Positions 1 to 13,394 are shown, counted from the stretch's first letter. The stretch: DNA of 64,000 nt from Sthenelais limicola (GCA_942159475.1 OW804094.1:132976755-133040754), one strand, 5' to 3'. Notes: generated by a model not told the origin, from the sequence alone. Translations and numbers: made by a program.

Positions 1-1630
1 CGCAGACGCTGTGGTGACGGGCAGAGCTGTCAGCGGAGTTGAACTTATTGATTAGAGTAGGGGTGGAGACACGGGACTGGAGCTCTGAGAAAGGTCAGGG
101 TCCTACCAATTATCCCACGCCCAATCCTTTATGTTTATTTCTTTATAACTATGTCTAATAGGGGTAGTCGCGGGATGGAGTAGCAAGGTAAGGGGCTGTG
201 ATGCGAGAAGAATATTGAACGCTATTGATCTCATATCTCACTAGATAATTCTTCGCGTTAAGGGCCTTCTCTCAACGCTTCTACACCAAGATCCCCACCG
301 CGATCCCTTAGGGGAGGTATTCACACAATACGCAACGAAGGGGAAATCATTGAACATCCCATCTCCCTCTCCTATCAAGCGCTTTCCATCAGCCGATAAT
401 ACCAAACACGGGGCTTAGGACAGAGTTTTAATACAAGAAGTGGGGAAATAACCTTTGTTGAATGAATTAATAAACAGAAGACGTGGAACCATTAAAGGGG
501 GCAACGCCAACTCTGAAAGGCCAGTGGCAAGCCATACGTGTGCTGAATTATCAATACATTCCTCTTTTTCCACCCTTCTCTGATTACTTTCAATTACTGC
601 GTTATCAATCAATACCTGGGAGCATCATTTGCCATAATTGGGTTGTTCACTTAGCAGATACGACCAGCCACATTGTAAATAGCCTTTGAGTCTTTCAATC
701 ATAAATGCTACATGTATATATTGTAAGGCCCAAACGGCACACTTACTTACATCGTTGAGAAATCCTAAATTGATATAGATTTAAACTGATGAACAAACAT
801 GGCTCAAAGACAGACTTGGATCAAATGTAGGATGTGCATAGTAATTAAACATGCCATATTGAACCATACAAGAAGAATGGATTTAAATCATATTAACGCT
901 CCCCAGGGACGATTCTACTCGCCCATTCCAATGTAGATATTGGGACTGATTGTGTTTAATCTACAAGCAGCACGAGGATCCTTTTCAGTTTTTAGGCAGG
1001 AGGAGCATACATCCTCTATTCATCCGCAATCACGGCGGCTTTAGTGGCTCATATCGCCAAGGTCCATATTATCATAAATCCCCACCACACGCATGCATTT
1101 ATAAAGACATATAATACAGGGGGTGCTTAATCGGGATATTCTAGTACACGTTAATATAGGGGTGGGATCTAGCTTCAGCCCACATCTTAACCAGGGACTT
1201 AACAAGAGGGACACGAACACATCACCCACTACTTTCACACCTCGGCAAACTGTAATACCTTGACATCATCTCCTGTTAGGGTGGCCAGCATTTTACTGGA
1301 GGTTTATTTATACATGAAGTTGGCAAGTATTGAATTTCTTTCAGGTTCGGGAATGGGATTCATAGCCATAGACTTTTCCATAGACACGTCTGTGGCCTTG
1401 CTAACCAAACTAGTTCACACTTTTTGTGAGGTACGTGCAGGGAATTGAGAATCCAGGCTGAGTTAAGTCGATATAGGAAAACAGAATCTCGCCTTAACAT
1501 TTTATCTAAACCTCTTACCTCTGGACTATTCATATCCAACTAGTGCTATATTTCCTCCCCGGTTTACTGATTAATCAGTCTACCAGAAAGGCAGTACTAG
1601 AATTGGTATAACAAAAAGTGATTATCTTAC
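1..1630. other. presumed intron of the left-edge gene; no exon seen
   Basis: This stretch lies downstream, on the minus strand, of the start exon ending at 1631. I looked for a following exon with a minus-strand AG acceptor and an open frame in phase 0. I found none that avoids early stops. A GTAAGAGG donor-like site near 1516 has no usable exon next to it. The stretch is most simply intron 1 of a gene continuing beyond the left edge. Confidence 0.4.
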
Positions 1631-1759
1631 CTGAAATACTTTGGTGAGGACCCTTCTCTTGGACATTTGTCTCACTTGGACTCCCATGGCATTCTTTATG
1701 CCATGGTATCGCCGGGGCACATAGGGCTGGGCGTATGGGTTTGGTTTCCACTCGTCCAT
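1631..1759 (-). CDS. first coding exon of an unrecognised gene, truncated by the window edge
   Basis: Reading the minus strand, ATG at 1759 sits in a strong Kozak context (ACCATGG). It opens a frame of exactly 43 codons ending in a consensus donor, CAG|GTAAGA, so the intron is phase 0. The peptide starts MDEWKPNPYAQPYVPRRYHG and ends in a basic stretch, MSKRRVLTKVFQ. It has no signal peptide. A proline- and tyrosine-rich N-terminus followed by basic residues would suit the cytosolic N-terminus of a membrane protein, but that is inference. I do not recognise the family. Support comes from Kozak, open frame and donor together; a chance open stretch of this size is possible. The rest of the gene should lie left of the window. 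Confidence 0.5.
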
Positions 1760-3411
1760 GGTGTCTCCAATATGTTTAGAACTCACCGAGTAACTCTCAC
1801 CTAGGTCTATTCTCAGTTGTAGCTGTCACTGCACGTCAGGCCAAGTTTGTCTGACCCATTGAGAAGGATTTCCATCATTGTTCACTGAAGAAATAGGATA
1901 ACACACTTACACACACACAGGGGGAATAAGACGTCCACTGTTACAAGTTCACCCGGGGCCAAGCTTCCTTTAAAGATGAGACAATAATGGCTGTGTATAC
2001 ATGTATACGTCCGTTCCCTTCAGAGATACGAATTAATCAATTTCTATGTTCATAAACGACCCAGGTATGTGTGTGTGCGCATCTACAGGGCTATACAGGT
2101 TGTGTATGAGTTGTTATGGAGGAACTTATCAAATATTTGTGCTCCTGATGTAACAATGATGGCATACGGTCAGTTGCTGCTATTCTCACTGTCTCTGGCT
2201 CTGGCAGCCAGTGTCCTCGCAACTATGATTGTAACCTGGGAGCAACTGCACTACAAGACATGGCCAACAGTCACAGCGTTTGTATATATACATGGGCTGG
2301 GAGTAAACGGTCAGCAGGCCAACAACTACAACATAGCTTCATCCCACCTCGTCTTCACACGAGGAAGAACACGGTAGATCAAATTACCACATCTCACGCA
2401 CAGTCAAACTGGAGGAGCAAAACTCCTCCTCCTCCTCACTCTATGTACAACTCTCTTCCTTCTCAGGTCTAACCAATAACAGACAGGGCTATCTCGGCCT
2501 GTCGCGAGCAAAAGAAATATAGCTAGTTCAATACCCAGTCCTCGGTGGAAAATTTTCAATTTGCTCTGATGAGATTATCATTCACAGAAGAAGTAGTTGT
2601 AGAGTCGTAGGTGGGTGTGGGTATGGCCTGGGTGGGAATTGGCGGTGGACATAATTTGTCTAAGGCCTGTCGTGTCTGTGTGTATGTAGTAGGGCTAATA
2701 GCGAGAGAAAAAAGGCTTATCTTTCCTGGGAAAATTGACATGAGACCAGCGGGCATGTGTAGGTGTGAGGACGATTGAATGGCTTGAGGAGCATTCGTGG
2801 GGACGAAGGGTAGTAGAGAAGTCACACACTGTGTGGGAGGATAAAGCCCAGGGACAGCTAGAAGATGCTCCTTGTAACAGCTAATTCAATCTAAATCATG
2901 TCCTCTGATGGGAAACATCAAAACGTTCCCCAGATGAATTCCTTATTTGTTATTGGATATGCACAGCTCGCAGCGTAGCTATTAACAGCATCAGGAAGAG
3001 ATTTCCAAGTCAGCTATCGCCTCATTTGTCCACATGTCACAGACGATAAGCTAATCATATCTGCAGATACTATAATTTAGCCAATATAGAAATGGCATAT
3101 ATGTGTTGAATGCACAGTTTAGTTACGTTCTTCCCACAAGCACTCCAAATTAAATTCAAGTTCTCTCAGTTATAAATATTCAGATTTATGACTTCGCGTG
3201 GTATTCCTTTCGGGTGGTCCAAACTTTCCAAACCTTCGCACAGGTGGCAAAGGTATGGCATTAATATTTTTAGGTCGGGTGATATATGAGACTATAAAGC
3301 AACACATGTAGACACTTCAAACTCAGGAAGAAGCGCCATATCACATCTCCCTTCCCACTCTCTCAACTCCAACCCGCATTGACTCCAGATCTTCTGATCA
3401 TGTGTGTTCCT

Positions 3412-3531
3412 ATACCTCCTCCTCCTCCTTCTACCTCTCCACCTCCTCCTCCCGTGAGCTAGCTAGAAGCCAGGAGGTTGTAGTAGAAGTAGTAGTTGTA
3501 GTAGGAGTATAGTAGTAGTAGTACTAGTAGT
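3412..3531. repeat. trinucleotide repeats: CTC-rich then GTA-rich
   Basis: A CTC-rich pyrimidine block (about 3412-3455) is followed, after a short gap, by an imperfect (GTA)n run at about 3475-3531. The frame-wide open ORFs around it follow from this low complexity. Confidence 0.8.
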
Positions 3532-6500
3532 GCTGGCCGGAGAACGAAGCTGGGAGCGTTGGAAGAACTACAGACCTCCCCCACCACCAACAACTAACTC
3601 CTTCTCCTCCTGCACCACCTCGACGACCATCAGCAGCAACAGCAGCACCACAAGCAAAAGCAGATGAAGGAAATATTCTCCGTAAGGATCCTCCTCTTCC
3701 TCTACCTCCTCGCAAAAGCGGCACCAAAAGGAGGTGGGGAGACGCCGGTCGTATTGCAGTGGTATATACGCGTATATATATATGTATTGTGGTGTCTAGC
3801 TTCTCGTGCAGCCAATGTGTGTGGAATTGAAGATTATGTCTGGTCGAAGTGAGGGTGAGCCCATCGAGCCATATGGCCGTCCTACTTTCCCTTGTGAGAG
3901 CGGCGTGGAGCTTCCTGTGAGGAGAGAGTAATAAGAAATATTCTTTAAAATGTCAAATATAAAAGAAATCACATGCACGAAATGTATTGTTCAGAGAATC
4001 ATTCTATCTTTTCACGGGCCAAATACAATAAATGAATTTATTCAGTTAACAAAAAGTTCAGATTCATGTGTACGAACGTTTCTAAGACCTTTAGAGTAAT
4101 ATTACCCTAAGCTAAGACCAAGACTGTGTAATCAAATTACCGAAAGAAAATCTAATCTCTTAATCATTTTAACTTGGATCGAGACGTTACAGCATCGAAC
4201 TGGCCAAGGGCTAAAAATCAATTGTCTAATAGACAAGGTTGACCAGGCTCAAAGGTCAGTGTGGTGATCCCCGGTAAGTATGGGAGATCTGTGGTCACTC
4301 TTGGGGGTCTATGGTCAGTGCACAGACACTGGTCAGGTTTGGTAGTCGATATTCAGTCCAGGTGTGGGTGGGGTTAGTACTGGGATCAAAGATCGACCAT
4401 GGGATCAGAGTCGATCTGGAGCTTAGGCAGTATCAATAGATCGATAAGTACAGCCCTCCAACATGGAGATTCCCCATATAAACTCATGATAGCAGTACAA
4501 CTATCTATAAACTTCCAGTTAATCGCATGGAAATGCTAAGTGCGGTTCTATGATAATAGTTACCTCACGTAGGACGAGCAATTATTACCACTAAATTGTC
4601 AGCAGACAATATCCAATCACAGAAACCGCTTATATTATCCCCAATACATGCGTACACAGAAAATAGAACAATGGTGATGGAAAGTACAGCTGCACCAAAT
4701 ATCATGACATGAAAATGCTGTCTAGTTAACTTATTCTTCACACTTCCAGGAGAGCTCCTGGGTCTAGTCTGATTTTTTAGTCACCCTTTCTCTTAGAAAT
4801 ACTCAAGATTGCCAGTACATTTTCCATGATTTATGGCGCTTTAGACAGTACCACCAGGCCCAATCCATCTTTAACTACCATCGGTCTCCTTCCTACCTGA
4901 CTTACTACATATTCAGTCACATACTTGGAGGCCATACATCAATCCTTGTGATTCACCTGCGAGGAAGTAGACCATTTTCCAACAGAGATTACCCTCAGCC
5001 TCCCACATTAAACCACCAACTTCAAAATTTCAATACCTCATCGGTTGATACGAAACTTAACAAGTAATAAATACAGACTACTATTATAATTCTGTCGAAC
5101 TTAGGGAATTATCCGGTCAGGAAGATTAATGGACAGTTTATTTTTAGGTATTTATTTTTAGGTACTTGTCGTTTAAAATGGTGGAGGAGGAGGAGAAGGT
5201 CACCAAAGCAATAACAACTTATGTGATCCTTATGTTTCAAGCGCTTCCTCTGTGCAGTTGCTAGTTCAGTACTGGCGCATCATAAATAGTAAATGCCCAG
5301 CTTGTAAAGTATTTGGCGGGGCACCCACATATGTACCTTCTTTGCGAACCCCATCACATAGAATGTACTAAAATAAAACGACAAGTTCTCCAAGGGCTTT
5401 TTCATTAACTTCTCTCCATGCCCACGAGCTAGCGTTTTTATGCTGAGATTTTGCAAAAGGTCGAGCGTAAGATATATTTCAGGTAGGGGAAGCGCAACAG
5501 GGGCCCAAAGGATGGTGGCGAGGGTAGTAAATATCTATGAAGAAAAAACATTGCTGCTCTCCTAGGATAACAATTTCTTCCGCGAGACAAGTCATAGAAA
5601 ACTGGTCTTCGCAAGGCATATATCTCATAAAACAGAAAATATGTTATGTGGACTGTCTTGATTTTTTAACCAACTAGTAAAAAAGGTTTCCTGCAAACTT
5701 TCTTTAATCGAAGACAGCAATCCCTGGGCACGTTCAGATAGTCGCAGTTAAATGCATGTAGATTAAAATCACCATTACCATCCATGACGCTTCAGAAGTA
5801 ACGTTGGAAAGATGCATACATGTATGCATACAATGGGAATTCATATTTCTATCATATATCCTAGTATTGCCAACATGTTGGCTCTGCTTCCTCCTATACA
5901 GCACTTCGCATATATACAAACACATATGCTTCCCTCAGAGTAAGTTTCCGAGTTATAACAACAAGGGGGTGGATTGACATGCACTTCCTTGGTTGTACAA
6001 AAGAAGTGATTCACATAGCAGAAATAGATGAATCAAGCCCAAGAATCCTTTCATAAAATTAGTCCTGCAGCCGATTGGCCAATTGGTACGCACATATATC
6101 CCTATGGTTCCAATTAGAACCAAGTCTATTGGGACAATCCCTACAGTATTCCATAATGAGTGCTAAGCATATAAACTGTCAGACTGCAAGGAAGCCAGGT
6201 ATTTGTCTTAGCCCATACTACTGGATTGGAACGGGCACCTTATGAGCTATGAGTACGCCCTTCCCCGTACAAGAAGACGGTGCAAAAAGTGGATATTTCC
6301 CAACAGTGTGGCGACTACCAAGTATGGGACTGAAAATGCTCGTAAAACCAAATCCAATCCCGCTATCATGGCGGCAGGCAGTGTTTCCAAATCATTACCT
6401 ACGGCCCTCATGGGTAAATAAATTGATGTCATGGAAATTGGAATGAAATAGGAGTAGTGGATATTCAAGAAGGTTACAGAAACAGTTTATATATGGAATG

Positions 6501-8734
6501 GGAGTCCTCAAGCGACATTGGCAGCGTAACGCTGTCAACATTATTGAATTATTACGGGTTCTTGCCATTTCAGGCCAGAGGCTTATATGATGCGAATCAA
6601 CTCAAATATTGTATATTACTACAAGTGGTTTTAAGCTGCGCCTAACACAAGCCCCTGCTCTTGCATTATTTGCATTAAAACGATTTCTCATACGGCCATT
6701 ACCCAGAGAGTTTACCTTCCCTCTGCTGGACAAATCATAGCATACCGTTTGGCAATCCATAACACTTGTGTTTTGCCAGCGAAGCTCGCACTTCTTTTTT
6801 TATGTCAGTCATGTATTTATTATTTATAACAGAGGGAAGTATATGATGGAGGGAGAAAAAATGTCCTTATCTTTCCTGGAAGCTTCATTTTTGCAGAGGT
6901 TCTGCTCGCAGGCCATGAGCAATTCCCTCAGTTCAGCGGCTAGAGATTACCAAGGGGCGATAAAGCTGTCGGGAACCACACTTCAACCCAAGAGCAACTC
7001 ACGTTCCTCCACTATAACTCACAATTCATTTCAGCACCTATCACAACACCACATACCTAGAAAAAACATCCTTTACATAACTTGAACAAGAACAAAACGT
7101 ATCTGTTTTGACGGTTCAGCTGGGCCGGGGAACTGGTGTGACAAAAGTACATTCAATCAATCTAGATTATATACTGTGTCGAGTGCGTAATTGTGGGTAC
7201 AGGTTTTAGGTTAGGGTACATGTCACGTTTTGACAGTGAGAGAAACCATACGCAAGTCTACTCTATACTCTCAAATCCATCTGATAAAAGTAGCAAGAAA
7301 GCGAGTGACGGAAAGGAGCAAATGCAATGGGGGCTCTGGATTTGAGTATAAAAACATTCCGCTGTCGACAGGATAAATGGCGTGGAAATGAATTACTAAC
7401 AACTCGCTTATCAGTGAACGTCAAGAAGAATTGTCAGAGAAACAAGTTAGAGATTACTATACTGATTTTTTTTAGTAAACGTTTTTTAAACATCAAACCG
7501 AATTTGCGATCGTGAAAAAAACGTCCCAGCAATATAAAAACAGTCGCTGATAGTGAGGATAAAATTAGGCAGACAATCCTAAATAAAAACGACGAAAGCT
7601 AAAGTTAACTTAAGAGTTTTGCTACAGTGTAACTGTAACTGCTAACATTAGGCGTTCTATGTATTAAGCGTTCTATGTATTTGACACTAATAATTGAATT
7701 GAATTGTAATATACTTTATTTGTCTGAGGTTATAAGAGTTTAGACAAATAGGTGACCCGGCTTCTGGATAAAATCTAGGTCTCCCAGCCGCCACCTCATA
7801 ATATAAAGACATCTATACTAATCTGAAGACAATATAAATTCTTAACACGAAAGAGCAAAAATGTCCATCAAAAATGTCCATCAAATTTGTATCCAATTTT
7901 ATTTTCTAACATGTCACCAGAGTGTCCATACATTGTCCCTGAATTTAATGCAAGTAATTGAATGGAATGATTTAGAGTTAATCTTATGGGAAATTGAGTT
8001 GACAGTTAAAGGATTAAATCAAATCTAAGTGTATTGTTACAGTATTATATAGTATAGCATTAGAGAAGAATGGAATTATTGTAATGTGATGGCGAGGTAG
8101 GGATACTAACGGAAAACTATCCAAACAGAGATCGAGGTATCGGGGGTAAGTTGCTAATAAACGTTTACAAAACCAGACCATACGTTTTAACACCTATCTA
8201 GAGATCCGGGACCACTTTGTCAACTTTCAACACAAGTGGGGCCTGGCGAGGATGTGTTTTCTTAAATAAAACCTGAACCTGCAACGTAGAGATAGGGGCT
8301 TCCTGTCGATAGGACAAAATGCCAACCGGTTGCCCCTCACAATACAACCAGGTTAGCCTCACCCAGGGTTTTATAAACAAAATATAAGTCAAGAACTTAA
8401 GTAGGATTGCTCAAGTGCTTAAGCACAGACCCTGAAGTTCTCAATGCTGGGAGTTGGTCGCTTAGATTACCTTGTCCTTATCTCAGTGTTGCGTGATCTA
8501 TATCGTTATCCCAGGCAAATTTTAATCTCAATAAAGTATGACCTGGTTCAGTAATTATACAGTCCTGGGCCCAGGGCCCTGGATTAGCGAAATAAATATA
8601 TTAATCAACTGAATAATTCTAAAAACCACATATCGTACCGTAATAATAATTACTGGTAAGCTACCATACATAACAATTGAATAGGTACGGTAAGCACTAA
8701 ACGGAGAAAGACGCATTGCCATTGGGGTGTGTGT

Positions 8735-8751
8735 GGGGGGGGGGGGGGGGG
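8735..8751 (+). repeat. 17-nt G homopolymer
   Basis: An uninterrupted G run follows a GTGTGT stretch. It is potentially polymorphic and prone to assembly error. Confidence 0.85.
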
Positions 8752-9139
8752 ATTGTAAGATCCTGATATTTACAGTGATAAATACGAATAGAAAAAAACA
8801 ACTTTTTCATCCAATGGAGAATTATACTAGGTTAGTGTAAATTTGAGTTTCGTTATATAAATTTCGGAGTTGTGAGGTACCAGGCACCAAGGTCTGACGC
8901 ATCATTCCGATACACATGGCTAAGTAAAGCTGAAAACTTAGGCTAGTTCCATTACTTGCTGAGCCCAGCAAAAGAAACCGAGAGGCTGAGATATGGCTTC
9001 TGGTTCTAGTCTTAAGTCGAGCAAGCGAAGTCAAGCATGATTGATTGAGAAACCATTGTTCCTCCTTTGACCCTGGGGTCCATGTCTATGAATGGGGAAG
9101 AGCCCTTGGGGAGGCAACACATTCCGCAACTGGAATCCT

Positions 9140-9235
9140 GACCACCCACTGCCACTCGGCCCACTAGCTGCGACAGCCGACACGGCATTAAAATTCGATT
9201 AATCCAACCACTAGGCTACCACTCCTGAACGAGCC
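9140..9235 (-). repeat. tRNA-derived SINE-like remnant
   Basis: On the minus strand a GTGGTAGCCTAGTGGTT phrase matches an A-box-type pol III promoter (TRGYNNARNGG). A second TAGTGG phrase follows within 60 bp. No clear B box or cloverleaf can be drawn, so this is a decayed tRNA-derived fragment and not a functional tRNA. Confidence 0.3.
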
Positions 9236-11142
9236 TCGACGTTAGTAAAATCATGTCAATTGTTCGATGTACCAACGCCTGAGGGACATACAAATACATA
9301 GGTGGTGTTATTTGTTTTGATAGAACTGAAATTAGCGATCAGCCTCCCATGAACAAGACGCCAGCTATCCCGCTGTCGGGTGCCGGGAGAAGATAGGGGA
9401 CACCCCGGACTGGTGGGATCGAGAGTCGGAGTCGTACTCACCCCAGATCATGTTAACAAGAATTTGACACCAAATTCACAACTTAAATGTACCAGTAGAG
9501 AAGATAACTCACCTCTATAGTTTCCTTCCATATAACAGATATGACTCCGATCCATATAGGTTGCCCATGTAATCCAGGGAGGCATTCCATCACGGTAACA
9601 TTATTATTACACCAATCGCCCCTACCACCAGCCATCAACAACAATCATGGCGAATTGTGGGGCCGCTTACGCTCTAGAAAATTATTACAATTCTCATGAT
9701 CTTAAAGGAAACCGGAAATATACCCATAATAACAGATAGAACGGCAGCAAAAAATATATCTATATTTGTGAATGTATTCTGCTGAAATATCAAGTGTATA
9801 TATCTCATTAGTATACGGTTTTTATTTGTTGTAAGAGGCATTGGCAGTTTTGGTGGTCTTAGGTAGGCGGCACTGCAATCGCAACGCCAACTTCGCGCCA
9901 TAGATACACAAGAGCCTTCGACTGAGCCCCTCCATCAGAAAAACAGATCACTTAAAAAAAAAGATCAGAAAAACCGAGATCAAATTCCCTTTACGATCCA
10001 ATAAAAGCACCCATTTGTGAAATGTGGGGGTAGAGAAGCTATTTTATTATAAAACTTAAAGCTGTGTAGGCTACTCTCAGCTAAATTTTCGTCTAAAAAT
10101 CAAATTGTCTATTCATAATTATGTCTATTTATTCCAGACGCATCCAAAGGTCTATTTAGTGGTCTATTCTTTTCAGACCCATCCAAAAGTCGCCCAGATA
10201 GATTTTAAAGGGTTTTTAGCTGTTCTTCTTGGTGTATCAGATTGTGAAGATAAATCACCAATATTTACTAAATGTAGGGCCGAAAATGTGCCTATTTTAT
10301 TATGAAAGGTTTTGACTAGTTTACTTATCCTAGTAGGCCCTACAGGACTAGGCCTAATCAAATACTGTATATGTAAAAAAAAAAAAATAATAATAATTAG
10401 AAGCTTGACCCAGGAGGAAATTGCATATAGGGAGAGAGAGGGAGGCGGAGGGGGAGAGAGATGATCAGGAAAAATATCAATAACATTGAATAGAATAAAC
10501 AATTTTATTTCACCGACGATGACCCCTCTTGGGGTGGATGAAAAGATTCAATAATGAAATAAAACTATGCTCATGCAATAACCTAATAAAAATAAAATAA
10601 TAAACAAATATTTCGACAAAATTAAATAAACAGATATTTCGACTGGTTTTCCTTAAATTATACAAAAACAGTAAGAGTGTTCATGCACGGAGAGAGATCA
10701 CCGCTCATTTAATCATTTATTATTGTAAATACAAATATGTCATATCTATGCAATGAGAAAGCGGAGAAAAAGACCTTTAAAATGATGTATAACAAAGTTG
10801 GGATATATATAGGCCTATCCCCTCTTTTTGCCCGATCTAGTAGGTTATCTAATTGCAGCTCAACTTCTTTAAATGATCGTACTGAGGCGGGAAAAAGTGT
10901 GCCAATCTGTCACCAGTTTTGTGACGGGAATTAGGTAGTAATGCAGTTTAGGACGGTATGTCTCTTCTAAATTTGTCGATGATTTATGGTAAATTTATGT
11001 CAGTGTTCTAGGTACAGTATATTATTTTTGTCATTACCTTATATATATAAATAGTCTCGAACTTCATCACCAAAGCTTTCCTATTTCAAAGGCCTCCTCT
11101 TGGTATTTTCTTCTCATCCATTATATATGTAATAGATAGATA

Positions 11143-11690
11143 GATAACCCTGCCCACAATGTACTCTCCCACGACCACCACTTTTTTTTTTAAAAGCCGC
11201 CACCGGCTACTCACTAAAATTAGACCAGGCGTACCCGTTATCACGGTCCTACGCACATAGTAGAAGAAAAGGGAATTGCTGCTGTCTCTGCCAAACAAAT
11301 ACATGCTTATTCAGCTTAGTATCCATGCTCACTCCGACCGTATATTAGTAAGCAACGATATTAGCTAGTGATTACTGGAACAATATTGTCTAGAAAAGAA
11401 GATATAAGCCCATTTACCACTTTCGATTGGTGTGTTATGACTTGAATCGATCGCGATTCCCGCATTTTAGTTCCGTGACAAGCCGTTGCGGCCGCTGCGG
11501 CGCCACTACTGCTGGCGGTATTATTAGACACCAAAACAAAGGCTACGCACTGAGCAGCGCTTGGGGTGGGGTGGGGTGGAGGTGGTAGGGTGGGTGGACG
11601 GGAGTTCGTCGGCAACTGTTTTTCTTTATTTATACAAGCAACTAGCCTAAAAGTCAGATCACAACACAACCCAATCCAGCGGTATGCTTT
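11143..11690 (+). repeat. long direct repeat, copy 1 (partner 14417-15066)
   Basis: It begins near AACCCTGC and shares with the second copy CTCTCCCACGACCACC, GTTATCACGGT, CAAATACATGCTTATT, a near-identical block of about 60 bp covering 11340-11393, a TATTATTARACACCAAAAC phrase and an AGCGGTA end. Order and orientation are conserved. A weakly conserved middle separates the strong blocks. It may be a dispersed repeat family or a local duplication. A G/T-rich tract (11560-11600) sits where the other copy has its G run. Confidence 0.75.
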
Positions 11691-11716
11691 CTGGACCCCC
11701 AGAGCCCCCTGCCCCG

Positions 11717-11732
11717 CCCCCCCCCCCCCCCC
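11717..11732 (+). repeat. 16-nt C homopolymer
   Basis: A C run just past the end of direct-repeat copy 1, within a C-rich segment. Confidence 0.8.
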
Positions 11733-11876
11733 TCCAACCCACCGTGTTACCCACCATGGCAAGGAAGCGGTTATCCATATAATATACGGGAAGAGCGATT
11801 TCTACGAAAAGAGGTAGAAAAGAGTCTCACATGTTCTCAGAATTTGTTGTTTTACCAACCATTTTTCTTATCTGTA

Positions 11877-12010
11877 GAGGTCCATCCATCCTCTCCGGAG
11901 GTCGTCGTATGTGGTTTGTGAAGGTATTTGGGGGGAAAATGTGATTTTGAAGCGCTTTTTAGTTTTTTAGTTGTGTTCTATACAACTATTTTTAGCCCAG
12001 GAAAGCCCCT
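11877..12010 (+). repeat. diverged short duplication, copy 1 (partner about 12140-12270)
   Basis: Both copies carry TGTGGTTTGTGAAGGTAT followed by a G-rich phrase, ATGATTTTRAAG and a TTTTT(A/T) stretch. They end near AGCCYRGGAAAGCCC. The spacing of matching phrases is conserved, so the two are diverged tandem copies about 265 bp apart. Confidence 0.65.
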
Positions 12011-12136
12011 GTTAGGAACTAAAAGAGATTGACATCATGCCTCTCCCACCATCTGTGGTGATGTGGGATTCCCTAGCAACACGTCCTGCGAGAGTCCCTA
12101 TCAATGGGAGAGAGAGAGAGTCTGTCTTTTTGGTCT

Positions 12137-12272
12137 GTACAGATCCATCGACCATGTCTGGAGGACATTATAATGTGGTTTGTGAAGGTATCTGGGGTGA
12201 CAATATGATTTTAAAGCCTTTTTTAAATTCGGATCTACACATTCTATATATAGCCTGGGAAAGCCCAAGTGA
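12137..12272 (+). repeat. diverged short duplication, copy 2
   Basis: This is the partner of the segment at 11877-12010, with the same phrase order (GATCCATC, TGTGGTTTGTGAAGGTAT, AGCCTGGGAAAGCCC). A small ORF covering it is best explained as chance. Confidence 0.65.
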
Positions 12273-12316
12273 GATACTATGTCACTTCCAGGGGGACCTG
12301 ACTACATGCAGAGGAG

Positions 12317-12475
12317 TGGGAGAGTGAAGAAGAGGGGAGGGAGAGGGGAGGGAGAGGGGAGGGGTATTGGAGAGGGGGAGGGAGAGGGAAAGAAGAGGAC
12401 AAGGGAAAAGAGGGGAGCGAGCAGATGTAGGGGAAGGGAGCATGAGGAAGAGGGGAGGGAGATGGGGGAATCGGA
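12317..12475 (+). repeat. purine-rich GGGAGA low-complexity tract
   Basis: About 160 bp of nearly pure purine built from imperfect GGGAGA/GGGAGGGAGA units. ORFs on both strands here come from the repeat composition. Such tracts can form triplex or G-rich secondary structure. Confidence 0.85.
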
Positions 12476-12605
12476 GATGAGGTTGGAAGTTTTGTTGTTT
12501 GCCATGTGAGAGAAGCGAATTGAATAAGGCCGTTCTTCTCTCTTTCCTTTTACAGTTCATTTTCCAACCTACGTACAGTATATAAAAATGCATTGTAAAA
12601 AGAGT

Positions 12606-12682
12606 AGGTGAATCAGGATACAAACCCATAACTCTAGCTTACTCTGGCTTCATAATCCAGCATGTTGCCATTGAGCTACAAG
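12606..12682 (-). repeat. tRNA-derived pseudogene or SINE head
   Basis: On the minus strand GTAGCTCAATGG matches the A box. A CTGG...CCAG stem encloses an anticodon-loop-like TTATGAA. GGGTTTGTATCC lies where the B box and T-loop belong. The B box deviates from GGTTCGANNCC and the acceptor stem is not paired, so I call it a tRNA-derived repeat. Confidence 0.5.
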
Positions 12683-13394
12683 TACAAGCCCTTGTACTAA
12701 TTGAGCAAGGATACCAGACTTTAAACAGGCCAAACCACTGGTATTTTCAGGCCCCCCTATTTGGGGGCCAGGGGCATTTTATATTTTTTGTTTCATTGCT
12801 TGGAATTACAAATGGTCCCAACAAGACGTTAATTTACAGCAAAAAATAATGACTTTTGAGAAAGTCAATAAAAACCAAGAAATACCCCCCAAAAATCACA
12901 TTTCCAAGTAGAATAATAGAAAATAAAAGTGGGTCTTCATAGGCATTTCTAACGACCACCTGTATACCAAATTTGGGGCAATTCTAAGAACCTTTATGGT
13001 AATGGAAGACAATCCAGTAAGGCTGTCATTTTAGCATTGAACAAAAAAATCCTCAAATTCTCATGAAACGGTGATCATGAATTCTTAACATTTATGCTAT
13101 TATATTGCTAGACAGAAATTGGTAATTTTGGATTTTTTACTTCAATTTTAGGGGGGTTAAAACATTCTAAGTCACATAGTTACTAGGTTAGTGGTCCTAT
13201 CTGACCCATATTTGGGCACAGGTGATACATTCACAAGCAACACATAATACAAAATTAGTAAGTAAAATTAAAATAAAGTAAAATTCTTGTTGAATTAGAT
13301 ATGAAACACCCAGGAAAAGTCAATTTTAAAGGCCTAATACATGTAGGGCCATACAGTGTCTGTGATAGACACTAGACGAAAAGCGCCCCCAAAA

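Larger units (their letters stand above)
1760..11142. other. intergenic stretch without a supported gene
   Basis: I see no multi-exon structure or recognisable protein on either strand. The stretch holds short trinucleotide repeats (3412-3531), a cluster of GGTCA half-sites (4240-4335), a 17-nt G run (8735-8751) and a tRNA-like remnant (about 9140-9235). It also holds small repeated phrases, such as the doubled segment at 7650-7680 and at 10120-10195. Several hydrophobic ORFs (2157-2377, 3664-3852, 9674-9901) look like chance. Confidence 0.5.

Noticed and set aside
2157..2377. Plus-strand ORF with a signal-peptide-like start (LLLFSLSLALAASVLA)
   Set aside because: The hydrophobic start is attractive, but the rest has no domain, no convincing donor, and overlaps another open frame. 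Likely chance.
3664..3852. Plus-strand ORF MKEIFSVRILLFLYLLAKAA, downstream of a TATAAAG-like box near 3293
   Set aside because: It lies in low-complexity CTC/GTA repeat sequence, and the hydrophobic part is a product of CTC codons. No domain.
9674..9901. Minus-strand 75-residue ORF with a hydrophobic segment
   Set aside because: No splice signals or family. AT-rich codons give hydrophobic residues by chance.
12282..12629. Ser/Pro/Leu-rich minus-strand ORFs
   Set aside because: Product of the purine-rich GGGAGA repeat, not coding.
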